A DNA stretch of 64,000 bases from Microbacterium sp. 1.5R (GCF_001889265.1 NZ_CP018151.1:2108001-2172000), one strand, 5' to 3'; positions 8,838-21,588 are shown, counted from the first letter of the stretch. The notes: generated by a model not told the origin, from the sequence alone. Numbers and translations: made by a program.

Positions 8838-11212
<2,375 letters not shown>

Positions 11213-11229
11213 CTAGTGTCGTGCTGTGA

Positions 11230-11487
11230 TCACTCAGCAGCGGCGACGATGTTGACGACCTTGCGGCCGCCCTTCGCGCCGAACTGGACCGCACCGGCGG
11301 CCAGAGCGAACAGAGTGTCGTCGCCACCACGGCCGACGTTCACGCCGGGGTGGAAGTGCGTGCCGCGCTGGCGGACGATGATCTCGCCGGCGAGAACCTG
11401 CTGTCCACCGAAGCGCTTGACGCCAAGTCGCTGAGCGTTGGAGTCACGACCGTTACGGGTGGAGCTTGCGCCCTTTTTATGTGCCAT
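11230..11487 (-). CDS. rpmA: 50S ribosomal protein L27
   Basis: 85 residues starting [16 protein letters not shown], the typical L27 N-terminus that reaches towards the peptidyl transferase centre. The family motifs [19 protein letters not shown] and [17 protein letters not shown] follow. It lies 19 bases after rplU in the rplU-rpmA-obgE operon. There is no N-terminal cleavage extension of the Firmicutes type. Confidence 0.98.
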   Translation of the reverse strand: MAHKKGASSTRNGRDSNAQRLGVKRFGGQQVLAGEIIVRQRGTHFHPGVNVGRGGDDTLFALAAGAVQFGAKGGRKVVNIVAAAE

Positions 11488-11506
11488 GTCCTGGTCTCCT
11501 CGGTCT

Positions 11507-11815
11507 TTACTTGATGCCGGTGATCTTGACGCGCGTGAGCTCCTGGCGGTGGCCCTGACGCTTCTTGTAGCCGGTCTTGTTCTTGTACTTCTGGATGATG
11601 ATCTTCGGGCCGCGGAGGTTGCCGATGACCTCTGCCGTGACCTTGACCTTCGCCAGCGAATCAGCGTCGGTGGTCACCGAGGCGCCGTCGACGAGCAGCA
11701 CTGCGGCCAGCTCGATCTTCTCGCCCTGTGCAGCCTTGACACGGTCGAGCTGAACGATCGTGCCGACCTCGACCTTCTCCTGCCGCCCACCGGCGCGCAC
11801 TACTGCGTAAACCAC
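11507..11815 (-). CDS. rplU: 50S ribosomal protein L21
   Basis: 102 residues, normal for L21, reading (M)[17 protein letters not shown] and ending [11 protein letters not shown]. The C-terminal signature [17 protein letters not shown] is clear. I chose the GTG at 11815; the frame runs on to 11953 but only the part from this codon matches the family. The Shine-Dalgarno is weak (AGG, about seven bases upstream). It is the first gene of the L21-L27-Obg operon, with a good promoter 145 bases upstream and a small hairpin (GGAGC/GCTCC, 11835-11849) in its leader. Confidence 0.97.
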   Translation of the reverse strand: MVYAVVRAGGRQEKVEVGTIVQLDRVKAAQGEKIELAAVLLVDGASVTTDADSLAKVKVTAEVIGNLRGPKIIIQKYKNKTGYKKRQGHRQELTRVKITGIK

Positions 11816-11959
11816 TTCATACCTGTTTCGTTGGGGAGCTCGCGGCTCCGAGATCTCACGGGAAGACTGTTGCTTGCATGCATCGCGGGGCGACGGGCAC
11901 GAACGCAAGACTCTCCGCTCCGACCGTCCAGGACGACGCGGCATACGCACCAAGGGACT

Positions 11960-11988
11960 ACTTTACCGGATGCGGGACACTGTGGCAA
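11960..11988 (-). promoter_or_regulatory. Promoter of rplU-rpmA-obgE
   Basis: On the minus strand, TTGCCA (11983-11988), a 17-base spacer and TAAAGT (11960-11965) form the best sigma70-type promoter seen in the window. It would give a leader of about 137 bases before rplU. Confidence 0.75.
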
Positions 11989-12026
11989 AACGTGCCGCCC
12001 GGTGTGTCCGGTCATAGGCTGAAGGG

Positions 12027-12293
12027 ATGACCGTTCTCGTCGATGACCCCCTGTGGCCTGCGCACGGACGCCTGTGGGCTCATCTCGTCAGCGATGACAC
12101 CCTGCAGGAGCTGCACGACTTCGCGAGGGCGCATGACGTGCCCGCGCGCGCGTTCGATCTCGACCACTACGACGTTCCGGAAGAGATCATCCCCCGGCTC
12201 CTCGCCGCCGGCGCACAGCATGTCGGCGGCAAGGAGCTGGTCAGGCGGCTGATCGCCTCAGGACTCCGAATCCCCGCTCGCGACCGGCGCTGA
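12027..12293 (+). CDS. DUF4031 domain-containing protein
   Basis: 88 residues, nearly the whole DUF4031 domain: MTVLVDDPLWPAHGRLWAHL, then ARAFDLDHYDVPEE and VGGKELVRRLIASGLR. The domain is common in actinobacteria and its biochemical role is unknown. TAGGCT lies exactly six bases before the ATG (12015-12020), indicating a probable leaderless mRNA. Its last 36 bases overlap the 3' end of rne on the other strand. Confidence 0.85.
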   Translation: MTVLVDDPLWPAHGRLWAHLVSDDTLQELHDFARAHDVPARAFDLDHYDVPEEIIPRLLAAGAQHVGGKELVRRLIASGLRIPARDRR

Positions 12294-14855
12294 CGGCTCG
12301 GAGTTCACCGAGACGGGCGTGCCTGTGAGGGCAGCCGTCGAGACGCGGCGACGACCGCGACCCTGACCGGGCGCCTTCGGCTCGGGAAGAGCATCGAGCA
12401 CCGAATCGAGCAGCGCCTCCGCCGGGGACTTCGGCGACGACTTGCGGTCGGATCCACGCTTCTTGCGAGGCTTCTTGGCGCGCTCCTGCGGTGCGGTCGC
12501 TTCCGTCGGCTCAGCCACGGGAGCGACGGCCTCTGCCGGCTCGTCGGCATTCGGAGTGCGCGTCGAGGCTGCGATCTGCGCGAGTGCCGACTTCGCTCCC
12601 TCGGGGATGCTGTGCGTCGTCACCGCGGCCGGAGCAGCGCTCTGCGACTGACCGTTGCCGCCGCGCTGGCGACGGTTGGACTGAGAGCTGCCGTTCCCGT
12701 TGCCGTTGCCGTTCCCGTTGCTGCTGGAGCGGTGCTTGACGACGGGGTCGTGGTGGACGATGACGCCGCGGCCGGCGCATACGTCGCACGCCTCGCTGAA
12801 CGTCTCGAGCAGGCCGAGGCCCAGCTTCTTGCGGGTCATCTGCACGAGGCCGAGCGAGGTGACCTCGGCGACCTGGTGCTTCGTCCGGTCCCGGCTGAGG
12901 CACTCGATCAGGCGACGCAGAACCAGGTCGCGATTGGACTCGAGCACCATGTCGATGAAGTCGACGACGATGATGCCGCCGATGTCACGCAGCCTCAGCT
13001 GGCGGACGATCTCCTCGGCCGCCTCGAGGTTGTTCTTGGTGACGGTCTCCTCGAGGTTTCCGCCCGAGCCGACGAACTTGCCGGTGTTCACGTCGACGAC
13101 GGTCATCGCCTCGGTGCGGTCGATGACCAGCGAACCACCCGAGGGCAGCCACACCTTGCGGTCGAGCGCCTTCTCGATCTGCTCCGTGATCCGGAAAGCG
13201 TCGAACGGGTCGGTCTCGTCCTCATACGACTCGACGCGCTCGAGGAGGTCGGGTGCGACGCTCTCGAGGTAGGCGCGGATCGTGCGCTGCGCGTCCTCGC
13301 CCTGGATGAGCATCTTCGTGAAGTCCTCGTTGAAGACGTCGCGGACGATCTTGACGAGGAGGTCGGGCTCGGCGTGCAGCAGTGCGGGTGCCTGCTGGTT
13401 CTCGACCTGCTTGCGGATGTGCTCCCACTGACTGGTGAGCCGCTGGACGTCACGCGTGAGCTGGTCCTCGGTGGCGCCTTCGGCCGCCGTGCGGACGATC
13501 ACGCCGGAGGATTCGGGCAGGACCTCCTTGAGGATGCGCTTCAGGCGCGTGCGCTCGTTGTCGGGAAGCTTGCGGCTGATGCCGTTCATCGATCCGCCCG
13601 GCACGTACACGAGGTAGCGGCCCGGGAGCGAGATCTGGCTGGTCAGACGCGCGCCCTTGTGGCCCACCGGATCCTTGGTGACCTGCACGAGGACGCGGTC
13701 GCCCGCCTTCAGCGCGAGCTCGATGCGACGCGGCTGGTTGCCGGTCTCGACGCCGTCCCAGTCGACCTCACCGGAGTACAGCACGGCGTTGCGGCCGCGG
13801 CCGATGTCGACGAACGCTGCCTCCATGCTCGGCAGCACGTTCTGCACGCGACCGAGGTAGACGTTGCCGATCAGCGATGCGTCCTGGTTGCGAGCGACGT
13901 AGTGCTCGACGAGCACGCCGTCTTCGAGGACGCCGATCTGCGTGCGGCCGTTCTTGGAGCGGACGACCATCTTGCGGTCGACCGACTCGCGACGCGCGAG
14001 GAACTCCGCCTCGGTCACGACCGGGCGACGACGACCTGCGTCACGTCCGTCGCGGCGGCGCTGCTTCTTCGCCTCCAGGCGCGTGGAGCCCTTGATGGCC
14101 TTCGGCTCGGTGATGTACTCCACGACGCGCTGACGGGGCTGGCGCGGTTCCTCGCGCTGCTCCCGCGGCTCACGCTGATCGCGAGTGTCGAGGTCGTCCG
14201 AACCGCCGCGACGACGACGGCCGCGGCGACCGGCCGGCTCGTCCTGCTCGCGGTCGGCGATGCGGTCGAACACACGCTCGCGACCCGTGCGCGCAGGAAG
14301 CGGCAGGACCTCGGGTGCGTAGAAGTGCAGCTGGGTCGAGACCTGCGAGACGAAGACCTCGGGGAGCAGCCCCAGCGAGACGGCGGTGAGGGGCTTGGGC
14401 TCCTCCGGCTTCTCGGGTGCGGTCTCGGCAGCGGGCTTCTCGGCAGCGGGCTTCTCGGCAGCGGGCTTCTCGGCAGCGGGCTGCTCGGGTGCGGCTTCGA
14501 CAGCGGGCTTCTCTGCAGCGGCGTCGGGCGCGTCCTGCGACGGAGCCTCCGCAGCCGGGGCATCCTCAGCCGGGGCATCCTCTGCCGGGGCATCCTCTGC
14601 CGGGGCATCCTCGACGGGAGCCTCTTCAGCAGGAGTGTCCTCAGCGGGAGCCTCCTCAGCAGGAGCATCCTCAGCGGGAGCCTCCTCAGCAGGAGTCTCC
14701 TCGGCCGAGGCGGTCTCGCTCGTCGAACCCTCACCGTCGGCCGGAGCTTCGGATGCTTCAGCCTCCGGAGCGTCGGCGACTACCTCTGCGGGCGCGTCAG
14801 CATCCGCAGTGAAGTCGAGGGTAGGGGCGTCGTAGTCATTGTTCTCATCGGCCAT
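12258..14855 (-). CDS. rne: Ribonuclease E/G
   Basis: About 865 residues. This endoribonuclease handles mRNA decay and rRNA maturation. Unlike the E. coli enzyme, an acidic Ala/Glu/Pro repeat region of about 150 residues comes first. Then an S1 RNA-binding domain (GNVYLGRVQNVLPSMEAAFVD), the DNase I-like catalytic part with MTVVDVNTGKFVG and IIVVDFIDM, the zinc-link CDVCAGRG, and a basic C-terminal tail. The start MADENNDYDAP is chosen because the longer frame to 14903 gives an atypical arginine-rich N-terminus. GAGGAG lies about ten bases upstream, slightly far. The 3' end overlaps the DUF4031 gene. Confidence 0.95.
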   Translation of the reverse strand: MADENNDYDAPTLDFTADADAPAEVVADAPEAEASEAPADGEGSTSETASAEETPAEEAPAEDAPAEEAPAEDTPAEEAPVEDAPAEDAPAEDAPAEDAPAAEAPSQDAPDAAAEKPAVEAAPEQPAAEKPAAEKPAAEKPAAETAPEKPEEPKPLTAVSLGLLPEVFVSQVSTQLHFYAPEVLPLPARTGRERVFDRIADREQDEPAGRRGRRRRGGSDDLDTRDQREPREQREEPRQPRQRVVEYITEPKAIKGSTRLEAKKQRRRDGRDAGRRRPVVTEAEFLARRESVDRKMVVRSKNGRTQIGVLEDGVLVEHYVARNQDASLIGNVYLGRVQNVLPSMEAAFVDIGRGRNAVLYSGEVDWDGVETGNQPRRIELALKAGDRVLVQVTKDPVGHKGARLTSQISLPGRYLVYVPGGSMNGISRKLPDNERTRLKRILKEVLPESSGVIVRTAAEGATEDQLTRDVQRLTSQWEHIRKQVENQQAPALLHAEPDLLVKIVRDVFNEDFTKMLIQGEDAQRTIRAYLESVAPDLLERVESYEDETDPFDAFRITEQIEKALDRKVWLPSGGSLVIDRTEAMTVVDVNTGKFVGSGGNLEETVTKNNLEAAEEIVRQLRLRDIGGIIVVDFIDMVLESNRDLVLRRLIECLSRDRTKHQVAEVTSLGLVQMTRKKLGLGLLETFSEACDVCAGRGVIVHHDPVVKHRSSSNGNGNGNGNGSSQSNRRQRGGNGQSQSAAPAAVTTHSIPEGAKSALAQIAASTRTPNADEPAEAVAPVAEPTEATAPQERAKKPRKKRGSDRKSSPKSPAEALLDSVLDALPEPKAPGQGRGRRRVSTAALTGTPVSVNSEPSAPVASGDSES
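14431..14700 (-). repeat. 15-bp tandem repeats inside the 5' part of rne
   Basis: Two arrays with a 15-bp period. At 14431-14490 GCGGGCTTCTCGGCA occurs three times plus a variant, encoding AEKPA units. At about 14551-14700 degenerate copies of the form TCAGCCGGGGCATCC encode EDAPA/EEAPA units. Because the period is a multiple of three, copy number can change without breaking the frame. Confidence 0.8.
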
Positions 14856-14903
14856 CTCTGGCTTGCTCCTCGCGCGGACACTTCGTGTTCCGCTAACTCT
14901 CAT

Positions 14904-15038
14904 GCGACACCCGCAGGTGTCGCGAACTCATTCGGTGTGCGACCGGCCCATGGCTCTGATCACGAGGGGCATACGGCCCCGAAGTCTGCGTCGATGCGCG
15001 CCACGACGGGGTCGAGCGATGCATCACAGGCCATTATC
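14904..15038 (-). promoter_or_regulatory. Candidate rne leader: -10 box and leader hairpin
   Basis: The 281 bases between rne and the VKOR gene hold GATAAT (minus strand, 15033-15038), a possible -10 box without a convincing -35. A perfect 8-bp hairpin (GCGACACC, loop CGCA, 14904-14923) follows in what would be a long 5' leader. RNase E is known to autoregulate through its 5' leader in enterobacteria; whether this hairpin does so is a guess. Confidence 0.35.
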
Positions 15039-15136
15039 GCACCAAGTGCCCCGGTTCGCGGCATCCTCGCGACTCCGGGTCGTTTTCTCCGGCGCGCTCA
15101 CGCCCGATACATAGCGATCGCTGAGAGAATCCACAC

Positions 15137-15754
15137 ATGAGCGAGCAGCGCACCCGCCCCGTCGTCTATGCCGTGTGGTTGATCATCGCGAGCGTCATCG
15201 GCTGGTTCGCCGCCTTCCAGCTGACGGTCGAGAAGTTCGTGCTTCTGGAGAACCCGACCGATGCGCTCGCCTGCGATGTGAGCCCCTTCATCCAGTGCAG
15301 CAAGAACCTCGGGTCCTGGCAGGGTGAGATCTTCGGCTTCCCCAACCCGCTGCTCGGACTGACCGGGTGGATGGCCCCGTTGGTGATCGGCGTCGCGATC
15401 CTCGCCGGGGCGAGGTTCCCGCGGTGGTTCTGGGCGGCCTTCGGCGCGGGGATCACCTTCGCCTTCGGACTCGTCTGCTGGCTCATCGGCCAGAGCCTTT
15501 ACGCCGCGAACCTCGGGGTTCTGTGCCCGTGGTGCATGGTGACGTGGGCAGTGACCATCCCGACCTTCTTCGCGACGATGCTGCATCTGACCCGCAACGG
15601 CACCTTCACACGGAACGAGAAGACCCGGGAACGCGCCGACAAGCTGATGGTCTGGGTTCCGCTGGCCACCATCCTGGCCTACGCGGCCATCATCATGATG
15701 GCGCAGCTGCAGGGCCTGGACTTCCTCGGCGAGATGGCGCGCATCATCTTCTGA
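15137..15754 (+). CDS. Vitamin K epoxide reductase (VKOR) family membrane protein
   Basis: 205 residues with about five membrane segments. The VKOR active-site pattern is present: a loop cysteine pair (ALACDVSPFIQCSKN, near residues 48 and 56) and the redox motif CPWC near residue 136. Bacterial VKORs reoxidise DsbA-like thiol oxidases using menaquinone and so drive disulfide formation in exported proteins. No DsbA partner is next to it. GAGAAT lies six bases before the ATG, and no Shine-Dalgarno is seen. A bidirectional terminator follows. Confidence 0.9.
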   Translation: MSEQRTRPVVYAVWLIIASVIGWFAAFQLTVEKFVLLENPTDALACDVSPFIQCSKNLGSWQGEIFGFPNPLLGLTGWMAPLVIGVAILAGARFPRWFWAAFGAGITFAFGLVCWLIGQSLYAANLGVLCPWCMVTWAVTIPTFFATMLHLTRNGTFTRNEKTRERADKLMVWVPLATILAYAAIIMMAQLQGLDFLGEMARIIF

Positions 15755-15769
15755 CCCCGCCCGGACATG

Positions 15770-15807
15770 ACGAAGCCCGCCGCACGATCTCGTGCGGCGG
15801 GCTTCGT
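15770..15807. terminator. Bidirectional terminator between the VKOR gene and ndk
   Basis: An 18-bp near-perfect inverted repeat (ACGAAGCCCGCCGCACGA) between convergent genes. Confidence 0.85.
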
Positions 15808-15821
15808 CGTGTGCGGATCGG

Positions 15822-16238
15822 TCAGTCGAACCAGATGCCGAGCTCGCGTGCGGCCGACTCGGGGCTGTCCGAGCCGTGCACGAGGTTCTGCTGCACTTTG
15901 AGACCCCAGTCGCGGCCGAAGTCGCCACGGATCGTGCCGGGCGCGGCGGTGGTGGGGTCGGTCGTGCCGGCGAGCGAGCGGAAGCCCTCGATCACACGGT
16001 TGCCGGCGAGGCGGATGGCGACCGACGGGCCCGAGAGCATGAACTCCAGGAGCGGCTCGTAGAAGGGCTTGCCCTCATGCTCCGCGTAGTGCTCGGCGAG
16101 CAGGTCGCGGTCGGGCTCGACCAGGCGGATGTCGACGAGGGCGTAGCCCTTCGCTTCGATGCGCGCCAGGATCGTGCCGGTGAGGCCGCGGGCGACACCA
16201 TCGGGCTTGACGAGGACGAGGGTTTCTTCGGTGGCCAT
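15822..16238 (-). CDS. ndk: Nucleoside diphosphate kinase
   Basis: 138 residues starting MATEETLVLVKPDGVARG. The phosphorylated histidine lies in NLVHGSDSPESA near residue 117. It equalises nucleoside triphosphate pools using ATP. The frame runs up to 16319, but the family start is clear. It begins one base after the DUF4233 gene, forming the folC-DUF4233-ndk unit seen in other actinobacteria. Confidence 0.97.
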   Translation of the reverse strand: MATEETLVLVKPDGVARGLTGTILARIEAKGYALVDIRLVEPDRDLLAEHYAEHEGKPFYEPLLEFMLSGPSVAIRLAGNRVIEGFRSLAGTTDPTTAAPGTIRGDFGRDWGLKVQQNLVHGSDSPESAARELGIWFD

Positions 16239-16239
16239 G

Positions 16240-16662
16240 TCATTCACTCTCTGTCTGAGTCTCAGTCGTGGGCCCGTCGGGACGTCGTGCGTCCAATCGG
16301 GCCCCCATGATCGTCGCATACCCCCACATGCCGCCGAAAACCACGACGACGAGCAGGATCGCGGGGACCAGGATAGCTGCCAGAGCGATGACGACCTGCA
16401 GGACCCAGCCCGCCGTGATCGCCCACGGCTTCGTGATCATGCCGGCGAGGGCGAGGCAGGCGAGCCCGACGACGGCACCGCCGACGATCCCCCACCATTG
16501 CGGGATGCCTGCGGGCAGCGTCTTCAGACCGAAGACCGTGAGCCCCGCGAGGAAGACGACGATGGACTCGAAACCGAGCACGATCGGCGCCAGCTTCTGC
16601 ACCAGAGTGCGTGGGGGACGCGGCGGACGGGCCGGGCGGGATGCGGCGGTCACGCGCGCCAT
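16240..16662 (-). CDS. DUF4233 domain-containing membrane protein
   Basis: 140 residues with four hydrophobic segments, including LAPIVLGFESIVVFLAGLTV, WWGIVGGAVVGLACLALAGM and VVIALAAILVPAILLVVVVF. DUF4233 proteins are typically encoded right after folC in actinobacteria, as here, where the start lies 13 bases inside the end of folC. Role unknown. The ATG at 16662 is the only one giving the family N-terminus. Confidence 0.85.
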   Translation of the reverse strand: MARVTAASRPARPPRPPRTLVQKLAPIVLGFESIVVFLAGLTVFGLKTLPAGIPQWWGIVGGAVVGLACLALAGMITKPWAITAGWVLQVVIALAAILVPAILLVVVVFGGMWGYATIMGARLDARRPDGPTTETQTESE

Positions 16663-18002
16663 CCCGACTTCCAGTCCTCTTCCTCGGCGAGAGCGATCGC
16701 CTCGCCGGCGAGCACGACCGAGCCGGCGATCACGACGGCCCGGCGATCCGATGACGCCGCCCACTCGCGCGCGGCGTCCGCTGCCTCGGCGAGCGTCGGG
16801 TGCACCGTCGCGCGCTGTCCCGTCGACTCGACGAGATCGGCGATGAGATCCGCGTCGCTCGCACGGTCGGACTCGGGCGCTGTGGCGAACACATGGGCCG
16901 CCGCGGGTGCGAGCTTCGAGACGATACCGGCGGCATCCTTGTCCGCGAGCACGCCGAGCACCACACCCCACTCGTCGAAGTCGAAGCTGTCATCCATCGC
17001 CTGCACGAGCGCGGCTGCGCCGTGCGGGTTGTGCGCAGCATCCACGATCACCGTGGGAGCGATGCCCAACAGCTGAAGTCTCCCCGGCGAAGTCGAGCCC
17101 TGCAGGCCCTCCGAGATGATGTCGGCGGCGATCGGCTGCTGCGCCCCGCCGATGAGCGACTCCACGGCTGCGACCGCGAGGGCCGCGTTGTGTCCCTGGT
17201 GCGCTCCGTACTGGGGCAGGTACTCCTCGACATACGCTCCGGCGAGACCGCGGATGGTCAGCAGCTGTCCTCCGACGGCGAGCTTCTGCTCGGCCAGCCC
17301 GAACTCCTCGCCTTCGAAGGCGATCGTGGCATTCCTCTCGGCAGCGACACGGCGCAGCACCTCGGCGGCCTCCGCGGGCTGCTGGGCCGACACGACGGCA
17401 GCGCCCTCCTTGATGATTCCCGCCTTCACGGTCGCGATCTCGGCGATCGTGCCGCCGAGACGATCGGCGTGGTCGATGTCGATGGGCGCGAACACCGCCA
17501 CATCACCGTCGGCCGTGTTGGTCGAGTCCCACTCGCCGCCCATTCCCACTTCGAGGACGAGCACGTCGACCGGGGCATCCGCCACCGCCACGAAGGCGAG
17601 CACGGTGAGCAGCTCGAAGAACGTGAGCGGCTCCTCACCCGCTGCCTCGAGTTCGGCGTCGACGATCTCGACGAACGGTTCGATCTCGTTCCAGGCGTCG
17701 ACGACGGCGGCATCCTCGATCGGCTCTCCATCGATCACGATGCGCTCGGTGAAGCGCTCGAGGTGCGGACTGGTGAAGAGGCCCGTGCGCAGCCCGTGCG
17801 CGCGCAGCAGGGTCTCGATCATGCGAGCGGTCGAGGTCTTGCCGTTCGTACCCGTGATGTGGACGACGCGATACGTGCGCTGCGGATCGTCGAGATACGC
17901 GAGGATGCGCGCTGTGCGCTCCTTGCGCGGCTGCACCCAGCGCTCCCCCGCACGGCTCAGCAGCTTGTCGTAGACGGCATCGGCCTTGTCGCGTGCGCTC
18001 AT
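16650..18002 (-). CDS. folC: Bifunctional folylpolyglutamate synthase / dihydrofolate synthase
   Basis: 450 residues. It adds glutamate to dihydropteroate and to folates. The Mur-ligase-type P-loop is [15 protein letters not shown] near residue 45. The later ATPase signature is [13 protein letters not shown] near residue 150, and [15 protein letters not shown] near residue 315. The start overlaps the end of ileS by four bases (ATGA). It is downstream of ileS rather than valS, the more usual neighbour. Confidence 0.96.
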   Translation of the reverse strand: MSARDKADAVYDKLLSRAGERWVQPRKERTARILAYLDDPQRTYRVVHITGTNGKTSTARMIETLLRAHGLRTGLFTSPHLERFTERIVIDGEPIEDAAVVDAWNEIEPFVEIVDAELEAAGEEPLTFFELLTVLAFVAVADAPVDVLVLEVGMGGEWDSTNTADGDVAVFAPIDIDHADRLGGTIAEIATVKAGIIKEGAAVVSAQQPAEAAEVLRRVAAERNATIAFEGEEFGLAEQKLAVGGQLLTIRGLAGAYVEEYLPQYGAHQGHNAALAVAAVESLIGGAQQPIAADIISEGLQGSTSPGRLQLLGIAPTVIVDAAHNPHGAAALVQAMDDSFDFDEWGVVLGVLADKDAAGIVSKLAPAAAHVFATAPESDRASDADLIADLVESTGQRATVHPTLAEAADAAREWAASSDRRAVVIAGSVVLAGEAIALAEEEDWKSGWRA

Positions 18003-21000
18003 GCGGCGGGCTCCTTCGTCGTGACGTCGATCGTGACGATGATCGGACGCTTGTCGGCGCCCAGGGCGGTCGCACCACTGCGGAAGACGCCGTCACCGGG
18101 GCTGGTGACCTCCTGCACGAGGGTGTCCATGTCGTCGGTCGCCTGCACCGCGAACGCGACGGCCAGGGTCTCCCCCGCGATCAGGTCCGCATGCGCCTGC
18201 AGCGCCTCGGCATCGGCCGGGCCCACGTTCAGTGCCAGAACGATGCGGTCGCTCACATCGAGGTCCGCATTCTTGCGGGCCTCCTGCACGACGCGGATGG
18301 CGTCTCTCGCCAGTCCCTCGGCTTCGAGCTCAGGAGTCGTCGTCGTGTCGAGCAGCACGAATCCGCCGCTCGGCACGATCGCGAGCGCCTCCCCCTCGGG
18401 CCGGCCGGTGGTCTCGAGCACGAGGTCGTACTCGCTCGGCTCGAGCACGATGCCGCCCGCGGTCACGACGCCGTCGACCTCCGACCAGTCGCCGGACTTC
18501 GCGGCCTTGATCACCGTCTGCACGTTCTTGCCCAGGCGCGGACCCGCCGCACGGGCGTTCACGCTCAGCCGGTGGCTGATCCCGTATCCGCCGGCGGTCG
18601 TGTCCGACTGCTGGACGAGCTCGACCGACTTGACGTTGAGCTCCTCGCGCAGGATGTCCTCGAACTGGCCGAGCGTGGCCGCCAGAGGTGACACCACCGT
18701 GAGGCGTGCGAGTGGCAGCCGCACACGGAGCTTCTCCTTCTTGCGCAGGGCGTTGCCGACGCTCGACAGCTCGCGAACGGCATCCATCGCGTCGCGGATC
18801 TCGTCCGCCGCGGGGAACGCGGTGTCATCCGGCCAGTCCTGCAGGTGCACGCTGCGTCCGCCCGTGAGCCCCTGCCACACGCGCTCGCTGATGAGCGGCA
18901 CGAGAGGCGCGGCGACCCGGGTCAGCGTCTCGAGCACCGTGTAGAGCGTGTCGAAGGCGTCTGTGCTCGACCCCTCCCAGAACCGGTCGCGCGAGCGACG
19001 GATGTACCAGTTGGTGAGCACCTCGGCGAAGTCGCGCAGACGCGCGGACGCGGTCGTGGAGTCGAGACCCTCGAGGTCCGCTCGCACCTCGCGCACCAGG
19101 TCGCCGAGACGAGCGAGGATGTAGCGGTCGAGGACGTCGGTCGAATCAGTGCGCCAGGTCGCCTCGTATCCGCCGGGCTTCGCCGCGTTGGCGTACGTCG
19201 CGAAGAAGTACCACGAGTTCCACAGCGGGAGCAGGAACTCGCGCACGCCCGAGCGGATGCCCTCTTCCGTCACTGCGAGGTTGCCGCCGCGCAGCACCGA
19301 GCTCGACATGAGGAACCAGCGCATCGCGTCGGAGCCGTCGCGGTCGAGCACCTCGGAGACGTCCGGATAGTTGCGCAGCGACTTCGACATCTTGTAGCCG
19401 TCGTTGCCCAGGACGATGCCGTGGCAGCTGACGCCCGTGAACGCCGGTCGATCGAACAGCGCCGTCGAGAGCACGTGCATGACGTAGAACCAGCCACGCG
19501 TCTGCCCGATGTACTCGACGATGAAGTCGGCGGGCGCATGCGTGTCGAACCACTCCTGGTTCTCGAACGGATAGTGCACCTGCGCGTACGGCATCGAGCC
19601 GGAGTCGAACCACACGTCGAAGACGTCCTCGATGCGGCGCATGGTGCTCCGGCCGGTCGGGTCATCGGGGTTCGGACGGGTGAGGTCGTCGATGTACGGG
19701 CGGTGCAGATCGATCTCGCCCTCGGGGTTGCGCGGGAGCGTGCCGAAGTCGCGCTCCATCTCCTCGAGCGAGCCGTAGGCGTCGACGCGCGGGTACTCGG
19801 GGTCGTCGCTCTTCCAGATCGGGATCGGCGAGCCCCAGTAGCGGTTGCGGCTGATCGACCAGTCGCGCGCGCCTTCGAGCCACTTGCCGAACTGGCCGTG
19901 CTTCACGTTCTCGGGCACCCAGGTGATCTGCTCGTTGTTCGCGAGCAGGTCGTCCTTGATGTCGGTGACGCGGATGAACCAGCTGGACACGGCCTTGTAG
20001 ATCAGGGGGTTCCGGCACCGCCAGCAGTGCGGGTACGAGTGCACGTAGCTCTGCTCGCGCAGGAGGCGTCCCTCGGTGCGCAGCAGGCGGATGAGCGGCG
20101 TGTTCGCGTCCATCCACAGCTGCCCGGCGACGTCGGTGACGTTCGGCAGGAATCGTCCGCCATCGTCGAGCGACAGGATCGTCGGGATGCCGGCAGCACC
20201 GGCCACCCGCTGGTCGTCCTCACCGTAGGCAGGAGCCTGGTGGACGATGCCGGTGCCGTCGCTGACCGTGACGTAATCGTCGACGAGGATGCGCCAGGCG
20301 TTCTCCGTGCGGTAGGTCTCGGCGTCGGCGTAGTAGTCGAAGAGCCGGTCGTAGGTGACGCCCTCGAGCTCGGCTCCGCGCACCGTCGCGTCGACGGCGG
20401 CGAGCGCCTCGTCGAGGCTCTCGTATCCGAGCTCCTTGACGTAGCCGCCGAGCAGCTCACGCGCCAGAAGGTAGCGGTGGGCCGAGGCCTCGACGGCGGC
20501 ATCCGTCGTTCCCGCGACCTGGTGCACGTCGGCAGCTCCTCCGGGACCGGCGGGCAGCACGACGTACTCGATGTCGGGGCCGACGGCGAGCGCGAGGTTG
20601 GTGGGGAGGGTCCAGGGGGTGGTCGTCCAGGCGAGTGCCCGCACGGCGGTGAGACCGAGGGCCTCAGCCTTCGCACCGGTTAGCGGGAACGTGACGGTGA
20701 CCGACGGGTCCTGACGGTTCTGGTACACGTCGTCGTCCATGCGCAGCTCGTGCGCCGACAGCGGGGTCTCGTCGCGCCAGCAGTACGGCAGCACGCGGTA
20801 TCCCTCGTAGGCGAGTCCCTTGTCGAACAGGGTCTTGAACGCCCAGAGCACGCTCTCCATGTAACCGAGGTCGAGCGTCTTGTATCCGCGCTCGAAGTCG
20901 ACCCAGCGAGCCTGACGAGTGACGTAGTCCTGCCACTCATGCGTGTACTTGAGCACCGAGTCCTTCGCCTTCGCGTTGAAGACGTCGATGCCCATCTCCT

Positions 21001-21364
21001 CGATCTGGCTCTTCTCGGTGATGCCGAGCTGCTTCATGGCCTCGAGCTCGGCGGGCAGACCGTGGGTGTCCCAGCCGAAGACACGATCGACCTTCTTGCC
21101 GATCATGGTCTGGAATCGCGGGAAGACGTCCTTGGCGTAGCCCGTGAGCAGGTGCCCGTAGTGCGGCAGGCCGTTGGCGAACGGCGGGCCGTCGTAGAAG
21201 ACCCACTCGTCTTCGCCCTCGCGCTGCTCGATCGAGGCGCGGAAGGTCTGATCGGTCTCCCAGAAGTCGAGCACCTCGCGCTCGATCTGAGGGAACCGAG
21301 GGCTCGGGGCGACGGAGGCAGCCTGGTCGGCGGCGGGGCCGAAGGAGGAACGCGGGTAGGTCAT
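17999..21364 (-). CDS. ileS: Isoleucyl-tRNA synthetase, eukaryote-like (type 2)
   Basis: 1121 residues. It charges tRNA-Ile. The class I motifs are HYGH (in [15 protein letters not shown], near residue 72) and [11 protein letters not shown] in the last two thirds, with a large CP1 editing domain between. The length and the [16 protein letters not shown] style match type 2 enzymes, which are less sensitive to mupirocin; sensitivity was not tested here. Translation is expected to be controlled by the T-box leader directly upstream. folC overlaps its 3' end. Confidence 0.97.
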   Translation of the reverse strand: MTYPRSSFGPAADQAASVAPSPRFPQIEREVLDFWETDQTFRASIEQREGEDEWVFYDGPPFANGLPHYGHLLTGYAKDVFPRFQTMIGKKVDRVFGWDTHGLPAELEAMKQLGITEKSQIEEMGIDVFNAKAKDSVLKYTHEWQDYVTRQARWVDFERGYKTLDLGYMESVLWAFKTLFDKGLAYEGYRVLPYCWRDETPLSAHELRMDDDVYQNRQDPSVTVTFPLTGAKAEALGLTAVRALAWTTTPWTLPTNLALAVGPDIEYVVLPAGPGGAADVHQVAGTTDAAVEASAHRYLLARELLGGYVKELGYESLDEALAAVDATVRGAELEGVTYDRLFDYYADAETYRTENAWRILVDDYVTVSDGTGIVHQAPAYGEDDQRVAGAAGIPTILSLDDGGRFLPNVTDVAGQLWMDANTPLIRLLRTEGRLLREQSYVHSYPHCWRCRNPLIYKAVSSWFIRVTDIKDDLLANNEQITWVPENVKHGQFGKWLEGARDWSISRNRYWGSPIPIWKSDDPEYPRVDAYGSLEEMERDFGTLPRNPEGEIDLHRPYIDDLTRPNPDDPTGRSTMRRIEDVFDVWFDSGSMPYAQVHYPFENQEWFDTHAPADFIVEYIGQTRGWFYVMHVLSTALFDRPAFTGVSCHGIVLGNDGYKMSKSLRNYPDVSEVLDRDGSDAMRWFLMSSSVLRGGNLAVTEEGIRSGVREFLLPLWNSWYFFATYANAAKPGGYEATWRTDSTDVLDRYILARLGDLVREVRADLEGLDSTTASARLRDFAEVLTNWYIRRSRDRFWEGSSTDAFDTLYTVLETLTRVAAPLVPLISERVWQGLTGGRSVHLQDWPDDTAFPAADEIRDAMDAVRELSSVGNALRKKEKLRVRLPLARLTVVSPLAATLGQFEDILREELNVKSVELVQQSDTTAGGYGISHRLSVNARAAGPRLGKNVQTVIKAAKSGDWSEVDGVVTAGGIVLEPSEYDLVLETTGRPEGEALAIVPSGGFVLLDTTTTPELEAEGLARDAIRVVQEARKNADLDVSDRIVLALNVGPADAEALQAHADLIAGETLAVAFAVQATDDMDTLVQEVTSPGDGVFRSGATALGADKRPIIVTIDVTTKEPAA

Positions 21365-21588
21365 GTCGTCTCGCAGGAGTCGTGGCGGATGCTGCTGCGA
21401 GGACGATCCGTCCGGCTTGTCGTTCCGGGGACCGCGGTACCACCTCGCGTGCCGCGCCTCACGGCGGAGCCACTCTCACTGCGGCTGTGACGGGCCTGCC
21501 CCGCTCGGTTCTACTGAGTCCGCCCTCGCGAGCCGACCGTTCTTCCGAGAGCTCCCCGGTGATGTCCGGATCACAGCTCTTGTCTCCC
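21365..21588 (-). promoter_or_regulatory. T-box leader of ileS (ultrashort stem I, translational type)
   Basis: On the minus strand the conserved T-box AGGTGGTACCGCGG lies at 21432-21445. About 115 bases further upstream a short stem CCGG-ACATCA-CCGG presents ATC, an isoleucine codon, as specifier (complement of 21561-21563). Just before the ATG, CTCGCAG (complement of 21395-21401) can pair with CTGCGAG (complement of 21370-21376) and would hide the weak ribosome-binding site. This matches the known actinobacterial ileS T-boxes, in which uncharged tRNA-Ile frees the ribosome-binding site. No terminator T tract is seen, supporting translational control. Confidence 0.88.

Noticed and set aside
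14551..14700. Regular short repeats considered as a CRISPR-like array
   Set aside because: The 15-bp units are contiguous, degenerate and in frame with rne; there are no unique spacers.
12612..15140. An 842-codon open frame on the plus strand opposite rne
   Set aside because: It is the antisense shadow of a well-supported gene in high-GC DNA; its product is a low-complexity Leu/Asp/Val/Arg string without domains or a ribosome-binding site.
16800..20683. Long plus-strand open frames of 714 and 612 codons opposite folC and ileS
   Set aside because: They mirror the codon structure of the true genes and cross the folC-ileS junction.
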